The notes beneath the pieces are model-generated. The model saw only the letters and a program-made list of their open reading frames with translations, was not told where the DNA came from and did no database searches. Positions 32,577-40,672 of a stretch of DNA of 64,000 nucleotides are shown piece by piece. Numbering within the stretch: position 1 is the first letter of the stretch; every line of letters starts with the position of its first letter. Position numbers and translations under genes: made by a program. The stretch spans positions 62,001 through 126,000 of the forward strand of contig CALJFZ010000015.1 in the NCBI GenBank assembly GCA_938074325.1, written 5' to 3'. The stretch is from an uncultured Flavobacteriales bacterium (lineage in GTDB: Bacteria > Bacteroidota > Bacteroidia > Flavobacteriales_D > Sanyastnellaceae).

Positions 32577-34109
32577 ATGATTTTCACATTGCTTTCGAAA
32601 ACCCGTATCCACTGGATGCTAGCCGCCACATTGTGCGGGTCCACGGCATTTGGCCAAGGGGAGGAAAGCGAGCCCATTCGCATCCAAATCCTGCAAGCAG
32701 ACGAGATCCTCCGCGATCGTTCTCAGCCGAATGTACAGCGACTCATTGGCGGGGTGGTTTTGGGCATGGAAGAGAGCCGGCTTTACTGTGACAGCGCCTG
32801 GCGGTACGACGACGGGACGTTTCGCACGATGGGCAATGTTCAGCTTCGAGACGATGGTCAGCAGATCAAAGCGACAGAGATGGAGTTGAACCCCGAGACG
32901 CAATGGGTGCGCGCCACGGCATCGCCACCTCTTCAAGTGGAATTGCAGGCCGATGCAGGCCGATTGGTCTGCCCCGTCATACGCTACCACATGAACCGCA
33001 AGCACGCCGTTCTGCCCGCTGGAGGTCGTTTGACGGATACTGATCGGTCGGTGGAATTCAACCGTGGCCGCTACCATGTGGAGGATGCGCTGCTCATGTT
33101 GGGCGGCAACGTGTCCATGGACAATGCAGATTACGTTTTGGATTCCGATAGCCTTCATTGGGTCGAAACCTCCGAGCGGTTTGCTTTCCACGGGCCATCC
33201 CATTTACGCACGACGGACCAGCGGTTCGAGTTGCGCTGCAGCCGGGGCGATTTTGATGTGAACACCGAATCCGGCTGGTTTGGCGGAGCCGATCGACCGG
33301 GCGTGGACATTCGCAACGATGAGGTGTGGCTGCGTGCCGACAGCATCCACCTTCCTGAGGATACCCTTCGGCCTTCGGTGGCCGTAGGAGGCGTTCATGT
33401 CCGCGATACGATAGCGCAGTGGACACTTTCTGGGGCGTACGCCGAGCGATTGGGTCGAAATTCGGATGTCCAGGCCATGTGGGTAGCAGGAGGCGAAGGG
33501 AAAAGGGCGTGCTGGAACGACTACAGCAGCGATGACTCATTGCGCATGGTTGCCGACACCATCGATGTGGCCGGAGAAGTCACCCGGGTTTGGCCTGATG
33601 TGGAGCTTCAACATGGGACTTCTTTTGCTGCTTGCGACACATTGACTTGGGACAGCGACCAAGACGAAGTGCATCTGGAGGGAGAGCCCAAAATGTGGTT
33701 GGAAGGGTGGTTGTTGCAATCGGATTCGCTCGATTGGGAGTTGCAAAACAACCGACCAGAACGCCTGCTGGCAAAGGGCCATGCCAATTTGATTGCCCAA
33801 GTGGACAGCGGTTTGTGTTATCATCAAATAGCCGGCAGGCAAATGGAGGGCATCTTCATAGAAGGAACCATAGCGAAGCTCTGGGTGAATGGAAATGCCC
33901 AATCTGTCTACTTCAACGATGAAGCAGATGTCCCTTGTGAAGAGTACAATGAGTCGCTCTGCAGCAACATGCGCATCGATTTTGACGCCGGGGAAGTCAA
34001 GCACATTGTGCTGCTCGACCAACCCGAAGGACGTTGGCTCTCGGGTGCAGGTGAACCGCCTGTTCTGGAGGGTGTACAATGGGCTTCACCTCCACCTGTA
34101 AAGCGCTAG
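32577..34109 (+). CDS. Secreted OstA/LptA-like protein
   Basis: A periplasmic protein of the OstA-like kind found in Bacteroidota, probably in lipopolysaccharide transport. Seen: signal peptide (MIFTLLSKTRIHWMLAATL ... FGQ), then repeating strands typical of the OstA jellyroll (ILRDRSQPNVQRLIGGVVLG; YCDSAWRYDDGTFRTMGNVQL; LLMLGGNVSMDNADYVLDSDSL; LRADSIHLPEDTL), 510 residues in all, far longer than LptA. The start is the ATG at 32577; the frame is open further upstream but would read antisense through tRNA-Leu. It may bridge LptC to the outer membrane; LptD is not in the window. Two secreted proteins follow at short distances. Confidence 0.82.
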   Translation: MIFTLLSKTRIHWMLAATLCGSTAFGQGEESEPIRIQILQADEILRDRSQPNVQRLIGGVVLGMEESRLYCDSAWRYDDGTFRTMGNVQLRDDGQQIKATEMELNPETQWVRATASPPLQVELQADAGRLVCPVIRYHMNRKHAVLPAGGRLTDTDRSVEFNRGRYHVEDALLMLGGNVSMDNADYVLDSDSLHWVETSERFAFHGPSHLRTTDQRFELRCSRGDFDVNTESGWFGGADRPGVDIRNDEVWLRADSIHLPEDTLRPSVAVGGVHVRDTIAQWTLSGAYAERLGRNSDVQAMWVAGGEGKRACWNDYSSDDSLRMVADTIDVAGEVTRVWPDVELQHGTSFAACDTLTWDSDQDEVHLEGEPKMWLEGWLLQSDSLDWELQNNRPERLLAKGHANLIAQVDSGLCYHQIAGRQMEGIFIEGTIAKLWVNGNAQSVYFNDEADVPCEEYNESLCSNMRIDFDAGEVKHIVLLDQPEGRWLSGAGEPPVLEGVQWASPPPVKR

Positions 34110-34167
34110 CCCGCGTAAGCACATTCGTTGTGCACCCTTCATTCCATCCCGTCCATCTTGCGGTTGG

Positions 34168-34899
34168 ATGGGAAAAGCGATCGGGAAGTGGATGGGGATG
34201 GTTCTGTGTGTTTGGGGAAAGGAGGCAGCAGCGCAGATGCCAGTGTGGGTGGAAGCCTTGGGTTTTCCGTCAGACCAGGTCTGGCGGATCCAAGTATGGG
34301 AGCACGGAGAAACTGCCCGCATTGCACATGAGCGTGGGTTCGCAAAGACTTGGTTCGCGAACTGTCAAGCGATGCAGGCCGGGTCGTACTTCAGGGCTGA
34401 TGCGCGTGCGGGTCCAGTGTTCCCCTTGTCCCCGCGTTTAGACGTGGCGGCCCAAGCCGGTTTTCAGACGCACCGCTGGAAGATCAACGGGGCCATTAAC
34501 CGAAGGCTTCGACCGCATTTTACAGCAATGATGCAGGCGGATTTGAGCGAAGAACACCGCCTTGAAGTCGGGTTTCTCGCCGCGACAATCGGAAAGTTGC
34601 CCCCAATGCAAGCAAGGACGCCTGTGGGAATCCACGGCCGATGGAAAGTGGTCAGGCCGGTATTCCGTTCGGAGGCGAGTGTGCTTTGGACTGCAGAAGG
34701 CAGTGCCGTCCAATGGGAAGGGTGGTTGCCGTTGAATTCAGGTTTTACGCTGGGTATGCAGTGGCGGATTCTGGCCGGGTTCATTGGGCTGCAGGCAAGG
34801 GGTGAATCTCATCGAGGACGCTGGACCGTGGGAATGTTGCATTCAATGCAATGGAGCGGAATGGTATGGTGCCTCGACTGGCGTCCAACTTTCAAATGA
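34168..34899 (+). CDS. Secreted protein of unknown function upstream of the HHH protein
   Basis: I recognise no family. The protein has 243 residues with a probable signal peptide (MGKAIGKWMGMVLCVWGKEAAAQ), is rich in Trp and Arg, and has alternating patterns (LDVAAQAGFQTHRWKINGAI; FTAMMQADLSEEHRLEVGF; SEASVLWTAEGSAVQWEGW) of the kind seen in small beta-barrels, so an outer-membrane protein is a reasonable guess. It lies 58 bases after the OstA-like gene and its TGA overlaps the next ATG (ATGA), so it is very likely made together with the next protein. Confidence 0.6.
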   Translation: MGKAIGKWMGMVLCVWGKEAAAQMPVWVEALGFPSDQVWRIQVWEHGETARIAHERGFAKTWFANCQAMQAGSYFRADARAGPVFPLSPRLDVAAQAGFQTHRWKINGAINRRLRPHFTAMMQADLSEEHRLEVGFLAATIGKLPPMQARTPVGIHGRWKVVRPVFRSEASVLWTAEGSAVQWEGWLPLNSGFTLGMQWRILAGFIGLQARGESHRGRWTVGMLHSMQWSGMVWCLDWRPTFK

Positions 34900-36398
34900 G
34901 GCGCGGAAAAATCTTGGCGGTGGCGGGCCTGCTCTCGCTCGCTCAGCAGAGTTTCTGTCAATGGCAGGACCTGGATGCGTTCATGCTGGACCAAGTAGAA
35001 TCGGGGTGGTGGATTCCTCAGGATCGGCTGCTCGTTCTCGGCCATTTGGAACAGACGGGCTCACCGGTAGCGCACGAGGAAGCCTTTGCAATTGAAGGCC
35101 TTTCTCGACAGGCAGCGGAGGCATTATCCAAGTCATCGGAGTGGCTTGATCTGGTGCAACAGGCGGGCAATGATGACTCCCAAGGAGACGGATTGGGCTG
35201 GGAATTTCGAACCAAGAAGGATGGTTGGTTCAATTCACTCCGGTTCCGCAACCGAGGGAAATGGGCATTGAGGTGGGATGCGGGCAATGGACGTCCTGCG
35301 GGTTACGCCGTGGTGCGGGGCTCGCGTCGGCCATGGAGGGCAATCGTTGGAGGACATCGGGTCGGTTGGGGGCACCGATTATTGATGGAAGAGGGTGCGC
35401 TTTTCGGTGGATTGGACGCGCCCACCTTTGCTCTACCGGTTCATTACAACGCCTTGCCTGCTTGGGGATCGCCAGCGTCAATACCTCGACGAGGCCTGGC
35501 ATTCTGGTCCGCCGGGCCAAAAAATGCAGCAGTCAGTATCCATGAAGGGGGGAGGGACGTGGCGGCAGCTTTGCGAAGCCAGTCGGGAGACATGGGCTCC
35601 GCGGTCCGTTGGCAAGCAGGTGGCGTCCCCGCTGCTGTGTCAGTGTGGAAGGAGGGGTATTCGGGCAATCGCCACTGGCTCGTTGAAAGTGGAAGGTTGG
35701 AAAATGGTTGGGGCCTGAAAAGCACCTGTCAGTGGGTGCCGAGCTGGAGGGAGGAAGGGCGCATTAAATTGGAGGCCTACCAGCGCGTGGAAGAGGTGCG
35801 TTGGGACCTGCGTGCAGCGGCTGGCGGAGAATGGTCCAGTGCTCATCAGCGGCTGAGCATGCGGTGGTTGATGAATTGGAGCAACACCGATGTTCCACAT
35901 CCCTTTTGGCTAAAGTGGCGATACCGTGTGGGCTCGGGACACGCCTTGGAAGTGCATTGGCGCGCGGTCCTTTCCCCCATTGGGATCGGAGACCACCTTC
36001 GCCGGTTTGAAGTGCGGTGGACGTGGAAAGCAGACCCTCATACATCTCGCTTCGTATGGGTGCCGTGTTGGGATGAAGGATTGGTAGGCGGTGCGATTTG
36101 GTCATTTTCCTCTCGGGTCAGGGGCTGGAGATTCAGGAATTGCATCGCTGTATGGAACCTGCCAGCCGGCAGACGTGCCTATGCTGCAGAACCCACCTTG
36201 GGCGGGACAGGGTATCGCATGTTGAGCGGAACCGGCCACCGTTGGGTGGCGTCTATGGAACGAAAGGTGCAGAATGGTTGGGTTGTTAAAGTATGGGCAT
36301 CGCTGGGCAATCAAGCCTCAGTTGCTGAAGGAACGGATATGTTGACATCCACCTATGCACAAAGTCAAATTCAGTGCGCCGTGCGCCTGAACATGTGA
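34896..36398 (+). CDS. Secreted HHH-like / beta-barrel protein
   Basis: A 500-residue exported protein: signal peptide (MRRGKILAVAGLLSLAQQSFCQ), then an N-terminal helical part (LDAFMLDQVESGWW ... EEAFAIEGLSRQAAEALSKSSEW) that resembles the end of the helix-hairpin-helix repeats in ComEA-like outer-membrane proteins of Bacteroidota, but in degenerate form, then about 380 residues of alternating Trp/Tyr/Arg-rich strands (WALRWDAGNGRPAGYAVVRG; GGHRVGWGHRLLMEEGALFG; FWLKWRYRVGSGHALEVHWR) that look like a barrel. I take the start at 34896 because its ATG overlaps the previous stop. The family link is tentative. A DNA-uptake role would be speculation. Confidence 0.6.
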   Translation: MRRGKILAVAGLLSLAQQSFCQWQDLDAFMLDQVESGWWIPQDRLLVLGHLEQTGSPVAHEEAFAIEGLSRQAAEALSKSSEWLDLVQQAGNDDSQGDGLGWEFRTKKDGWFNSLRFRNRGKWALRWDAGNGRPAGYAVVRGSRRPWRAIVGGHRVGWGHRLLMEEGALFGGLDAPTFALPVHYNALPAWGSPASIPRRGLAFWSAGPKNAAVSIHEGGRDVAAALRSQSGDMGSAVRWQAGGVPAAVSVWKEGYSGNRHWLVESGRLENGWGLKSTCQWVPSWREEGRIKLEAYQRVEEVRWDLRAAAGGEWSSAHQRLSMRWLMNWSNTDVPHPFWLKWRYRVGSGHALEVHWRAVLSPIGIGDHLRRFEVRWTWKADPHTSRFVWVPCWDEGLVGGAIWSFSSRVRGWRFRNCIAVWNLPAGRRAYAAEPTLGGTGYRMLSGTGHRWVASMERKVQNGWVVKVWASLGNQASVAEGTDMLTSTYAQSQIQCAVRLNM

Positions 36399-36401
36399 CG
36401 C

Positions 36402-36409
36402 TATCTTCG
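36402..36409 (+). promoter_or_regulatory. Predicted -7 box for efp
   Basis: TATCTTCG, one base from TAnnTTTG, 3 bases after the stop of the preceding gene and 18 before the efp ATG. Confidence 0.45.
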
Positions 36410-36427
36410 CCCAAAGAATCTATTCCC

Positions 36428-36994
36428 ATGGCGACTACTTCCGATATCAAGAACGGCCTTGTTCTGAATCACAACAACGGATTGTGGCAGATCATTGAAT
36501 TCCTTCACGTAAAGCCTGGTAAGGGCGCGGCGTTTGTGCGAACCAAGCTCAAAAATTTGAAGACCGGAAAGGTGGTAGACCACACCTTCAATGCGGGCGT
36601 GAAGATTGACCCCGTTCGCATCGAAACCCGAGAGTACCAGTACCTATACAATGACGACGAAAGCTTTTTCTTCATGAACCTCGAATCCTTCGAGCAAATC
36701 CCAATTGAGCGGCACGTGATCAACGCGCCCGAATTCTTGAAGGATGGTTTGGTATGCCAATTGCAGTTCCACGCCGACGAGGAACGCGTATTGAGTTGCG
36801 ATTTGCCGACCCACGTGGAGGCCGAGATCACGTATACGGAGCCCGGCATAAAGGGCGACACCGCTACGAACACCCTTAAGCCGGCCACAACGGACACAGG
36901 CGTTGAAATCAGGGTGCCACTCTTCATCGATATCGGTGATTTCGTCAAGGTGGATACCCGCAATAAAGAATACGTCGAGCGCGTCAAAAAGTAA
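36428..36994 (+). CDS. efp: Elongation factor P
   Basis: EF-P rescues ribosomes stalled at proline runs. Seen: three-barrel fold over 188 residues with SDIKNGLVLNHNNGLW, the tip loop HVKPGKGAAFVRTK, where the Lys (K32) is the site modified in many bacteria, and LPTHVEAEITYTEPGIKGDT in the last two domains. The ATG at 36428 gives the usual N terminus. Whether K32 is modified cannot be told; no epmA/epmB-like gene is in the window. The next gene starts 3 bases after its stop. Confidence 0.97.
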   Translation: MATTSDIKNGLVLNHNNGLWQIIEFLHVKPGKGAAFVRTKLKNLKTGKVVDHTFNAGVKIDPVRIETREYQYLYNDDESFFFMNLESFEQIPIERHVINAPEFLKDGLVCQLQFHADEERVLSCDLPTHVEAEITYTEPGIKGDTATNTLKPATTDTGVEIRVPLFIDIGDFVKVDTRNKEYVERVKK

Positions 36995-36997
36995 AGA

Positions 36998-38218
36998 ATG
37001 GCCCACAGCGTCGAACGGCTTGAGCGGCGGCTTGAGGTTCAAGATTATAAGCTGAATGCGTTGCTCGATGTAACGCAGGGCATCAACGCGCGCGCCACTG
37101 AAGACGAGTTGCTCGAGCAGTACCGAGTGACCCTTGCAGAAAACTTGGGCATCCACCGTTTGGTCCTTTACTCAAATGATGGAGGATGGAAATGCCTTTT
37201 GACCAATGGCGTGGCCGGAGACATACCGGCGGTATTGGAATCCTCTTTCTTTGAACAGGGAGGCCAAGTGCGGTTGCATTCTTCCCAAGGCCAGGAGGAT
37301 TTCGACGTCATCGTCCCCGTACTCCACAACGGTGAGCCGCTGGCTTATCTGTTGGCTGGAGACAAAGAGGAGGGCAAGGGGGTCAGCCCGGTGGTGAAGC
37401 ACTTGCGCTTCATTGAGTTGTTGACCAATGTGCTAATCGTCGCCCTTCAAAACAAACAACTTGAACAAGAACGGGTGAGGCAGGAAGCCACGCGCCGCGA
37501 ATTGGAACTTGCAGCGGACCTTCAAACCATGCTGGTTCCTGCGGAATGGCCAAAGGACCGCGACGTCGATGTTGCAGCGTTTTACAAACCGCATCTGGAG
37601 GTAGGCGGCGACTACTACGATGTGTTTTCAGTCGATGAAGATCGCCTGGTGTTCTGCATGGCCGATGTGAGCGGGAAAGGCATCGCTGCGGCGTTTTTGA
37701 TGTCGAACTTTCAAGCCAATTTGCGGGCTATTTTCCAGTACGAACCGGACGATTTGGCTAAGGTGGTAAACCGATTGAACAAGCGGGTCATGGACAATGC
37801 AAAAGGGGAGAAGTACATCACCCTCTTCGCAGCGGTTTACAACAGAAGGACTCAGCAGCTTCAATACATCAATTGCGGCCACAACCCACCGTTGCTGATG
37901 TCGGCGGATGGATCCACGGAACAACTGGAATTGGGGTGTTGTGGCCTCGGAATGTTCCGAGAAATCCCTTCCATCGAAGCGGGCACCGTCGCAATCCGTC
38001 CAGGAGCCACGCTGCTGTGTTACACCGACGGATTGGTGGAGCAGGAGAATTCCGACGATGTGCCTTTCGGGATGCAACGCATGGAAGAAGTGGTTCGCGA
38101 GCGCCGCGGAATGCCCGTGGCCGCTGTTCAGGACGCACTGATTGAGGCGGTTCGCGTCTTCAAAGGAGAAGAGCCGAGCTTTGATGATACGGCCCTGATG
38201 GTGGTCCGCTTCAAGTAA
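36998..38218 (+). CDS. GAF-SpoIIE (PP2C-type) serine phosphatase
   Basis: A cytosolic RsbU-like regulator. Seen: a short N-terminal coiled coil (ERLERRLEVQDYKLNALLDV), a GAF-like sensor at about 25-160, a coiled linker (QLEQERVRQEATRRELELAADLQ), then a SpoIIE phosphatase domain at 190-405 with the metal-binding GGDYYDVF, FCMADVSGKGIAAAF, NCGHNPPLL, YTDGLVEQEN and FDDTALMVVRF. Such phosphatases act on phosphorylated anti-sigma-antagonists, but no STAS or anti-sigma gene lies nearby. It follows efp by 3 bases and overlaps the convergent gene by 8 bases. Target unknown. Confidence 0.9.
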   Translation: MAHSVERLERRLEVQDYKLNALLDVTQGINARATEDELLEQYRVTLAENLGIHRLVLYSNDGGWKCLLTNGVAGDIPAVLESSFFEQGGQVRLHSSQGQEDFDVIVPVLHNGEPLAYLLAGDKEEGKGVSPVVKHLRFIELLTNVLIVALQNKQLEQERVRQEATRRELELAADLQTMLVPAEWPKDRDVDVAAFYKPHLEVGGDYYDVFSVDEDRLVFCMADVSGKGIAAAFLMSNFQANLRAIFQYEPDDLAKVVNRLNKRVMDNAKGEKYITLFAAVYNRRTQQLQYINCGHNPPLLMSADGSTEQLELGCCGLGMFREIPSIEAGTVAIRPGATLLCYTDGLVEQENSDDVPFGMQRMEEVVRERRGMPVAAVQDALIEAVRVFKGEEPSFDDTALMVVRFK

Positions 38219-39653
38219 GCGATTCTTCTTCTGAATCTTCGGAATCTCCCACGATGTTCCATACTAGGAGCAAAGCGAAGAATCCCCAGAAGAGCGCGCT
38301 TGCCTTGTCTGTATCGAGGTAGTTGTTCAATACGCCATGCACGAAATAGGTCATCAGGCCAAGAAAGACCCCCATTGCCAAGTTTCGTTGATCCGGGTTG
38401 GCGAGCTGGGATTGCAGGCGGAATCCCAAATGCAGGCAGAAGCCCAGCAACCCCAATGCGAAAACCAACCCCAAAACCCCTTGCTCCGCCATCGGGCCGA
38501 GGTATTCACTGTGCGCATTCCCTCCATCGGCATTGTTGGTGCTGATGATGGTGCGGTCTTCTGACCGTTGAAACGGCGCATAAACGAATTGGTACGTTCC
38601 AGGTCCCCAACCTTGAAACGGGCGTTCTTGGAACAAGGCCAATGCCGAATTCCACCGGTTCAGGCGCTCGAGGTTGGAGGCATCGCTCGAAACATTCGAG
38701 ATGGATTCCACGTGCTCGGCCAAGTCATCGGAGCTGTCCTGTTCATTGCGTTGGAGTTGGATCAAGAGGGCGTCTTGAGCGACCCACAAAAACCCAAGCA
38801 GCAGAAAGGCAATTCCCAAGATTGTTTTCAACCGGAAGCCCACCTTCATGGCGCCAAACAACGCAGCAGCAGCGGCCAATGAGACCCATGCTGCGCGAGT
38901 GTAAGAAAAGATGATGCCGGTCACCAATATGCCTAAAACACCTAGTAGAACGGCTTTCATGAAAGCGGAGAATCGGCGCCAAGTCAAAAGGGCCAGTACA
39001 GGAGGAATGACCATGGCCAATACAGCACCATACGAGGTGTGGTCCTTGTAAAACGGCTTCATGACCCAGTGGCCCGCGTCCTTTTCAAATCCAAATCCCG
39101 CATGGCGAATCATGGTGTAGATCACAACGATGCACAGGGGAATGGCGTAGGCCAAAATGAACTGGTGGCGTCTTTCAGGCTGATGCAGAAACAGGTGCCC
39201 TAAGAAGAACAGAAACCCGACCATGAACCAGAGCCGCGCAGTCAGGAATTTGAACGACACAACAGGAAATTCACTCACAATGGAGGTCAGTAGCAGCCAC
39301 ACGAGGGACCCCGCCACCCAATAGGTGAAAGGATGCCTGAGTAGCCGGGCATCCACTGGAAACCCGCGCATGGCTCGAAGAATGAACAGGAGCAAGAGGC
39401 CTGCAAGGATGGGCTCGGTGGGCAAATACACCCCCAATCCGGCCACCTCCATTTCCTCCAGGTTCAGGCTCAGCGGCACGGCTGCCACAAGCAAAAGCAG
39501 CAGTACGTCCAACCGTGTGAATGCCATCCAAACCCCAGCCAAAGCCAATGGCAGCAAGGCAAGCCATGGAAACTCAGCGTACATGCCCACAGCAACAGCC
39601 GCCGCAAAAGATGCGGTCGCAATCAACGGCCATTGGGAGCGAATTGCGGCCAA
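38211..39653 (-). CDS. O-antigen ligase/polymerase-family membrane protein
   Basis: A Wzy_C/WaaL-type protein that polymerises or attaches surface polysaccharide at the inner membrane. Seen: about eleven hydrophobic segments in 480 residues and the family periplasmic loop FQGWGPGTYQFVYAPFQ, then AHSEYLGPMAEQGVLGLVFALG, the conserved His-Glu region. It begins with TTG at 39653, 3 bases after the wzz-like stop; the first ATG would drop much of the first helix. A ligase versus polymerase role cannot be separated by sequence. It ends 8 bases inside the convergent phosphatase gene. Confidence 0.85.
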   Translation of the reverse strand: MAAIRSQWPLIATASFAAAVAVGMYAEFPWLALLPLALAGVWMAFTRLDVLLLLLVAAVPLSLNLEEMEVAGLGVYLPTEPILAGLLLLFILRAMRGFPVDARLLRHPFTYWVAGSLVWLLLTSIVSEFPVVSFKFLTARLWFMVGFLFFLGHLFLHQPERRHQFILAYAIPLCIVVIYTMIRHAGFGFEKDAGHWVMKPFYKDHTSYGAVLAMVIPPVLALLTWRRFSAFMKAVLLGVLGILVTGIIFSYTRAAWVSLAAAAALFGAMKVGFRLKTILGIAFLLLGFLWVAQDALLIQLQRNEQDSSDDLAEHVESISNVSSDASNLERLNRWNSALALFQERPFQGWGPGTYQFVYAPFQRSEDRTIISTNNADGGNAHSEYLGPMAEQGVLGLVFALGLLGFCLHLGFRLQSQLANPDQRNLAMGVFLGLMTYFVHGVLNNYLDTDKASALFWGFFALLLVWNIVGDSEDSEEESLT

Positions 39654-39656
39654 GAC

Positions 39657-40658
39657 TTACGCCTTCGGTGCGTCCTTCAAATTCTCAGCGGCCAACATGG
39701 CGAGCAAGGCGAAGACCAAGGTGCTGGCGACGCTCATGACCACGATCAGCCAGCGAATCGGCTTGGATTTTTTGTCGGCGGGTGCAGCGTAGTCGACCAC
39801 AAATGCAGAAGGCATCTGGGTTTCCGCGTCCAACTTCATCAGCTCGTACCGCTTTTTCAGAATGGCTTCGCGTTCATAGGCGGCCTCGATGAGGTTGGAG
39901 AGTTTGTTGAATTGGTTGGCGTAATTGGAGAGCTGCGCCATTTGCTGCCGAATTTTCTCGGCATTGGCATTGGCTCCCTTTGCGATTGCCGTGGCGTATT
40001 GCTCATTCAATCCTTCGATCTGTGTAGCAAAATCATACACCCCCAGACCGTATAGCTGACCGAGTTCGTCTTCCATGGAGGAGATTTCCGCCTGAACCTG
40101 TTCCAACGAACTTTTCGCATAGCCCAAGGCTTCGCCGGCGCGGTCATTGCGCAAGCGGTTGGCAACGGAATCAGCGAGAAAGGCGATGTCGTTCGCCATA
40201 TCGGCGGCGCGTTGAGGTTCCCGGTCTAAAACACTGACTTCGATGGAGCCGTAGCGGGTGAGCCGCGCGTCAACATTTGAATTGTATTCCTTCCCGAGCA
40301 ACGCCTGGGCTCCCGGTTCAGACTGGTCAATTTCGTAATGCGTCCACAGATCGTATTTGGCGATGATGCGAGTGCGAATACGGTCCGAGTTCAGGATTTG
40401 CAGCAGGCGCTCGGCATCCTCCGTCTCCCCGTACTCCAGCAAGTCGTTGCGCTTGATCTCCTCATAGAATTGCTCGCCGATGGAGTGCTGAGGGGTGGCG
40501 AACATGACGACAGTGGACTTGAATTGTTCTTCCATCATCAAAGCCGCGATGGAGGACAAAACAGCTGCGCCAACACCGATGGCAATGAAGGTGCGCAATC
40601 GGTCTGCTATGAAACGCAGCAAATGCGTCGATTGGAGTTGAGGGTCAGGTGAGCTCAT
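39657..40658 (-). CDS. Wzz/chain-length-determinant-like protein
   Basis: An inner-membrane protein of the Wzz family controlling polysaccharide chain length. Seen: N-terminal helix (LRTFIAIGVGAAVLSSIAALM), a periplasmic region with long coiled coil (SSLEQVQAEISSMEDEL; NEQYATAIAKGANANAEKIRQQMAQL), and a C-terminal helix (WLIVVMSVASTLVFALLAM) preceded by DYAAPADKKSKPIRW, a family feature. No tyrosine kinase domain is fused. 333 residues. It lies between the flippase gene (14 bases) and the ligase gene (3 bases). Confidence 0.87.
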   Translation of the reverse strand: MSSPDPQLQSTHLLRFIADRLRTFIAIGVGAAVLSSIAALMMEEQFKSTVVMFATPQHSIGEQFYEEIKRNDLLEYGETEDAERLLQILNSDRIRTRIIAKYDLWTHYEIDQSEPGAQALLGKEYNSNVDARLTRYGSIEVSVLDREPQRAADMANDIAFLADSVANRLRNDRAGEALGYAKSSLEQVQAEISSMEDELGQLYGLGVYDFATQIEGLNEQYATAIAKGANANAEKIRQQMAQLSNYANQFNKLSNLIEAAYEREAILKKRYELMKLDAETQMPSAFVVDYAAPADKKSKPIRWLIVVMSVASTLVFALLAMLAAENLKDAPKA

Positions 40659-40672
40659 GAAGCGAAATGGGA

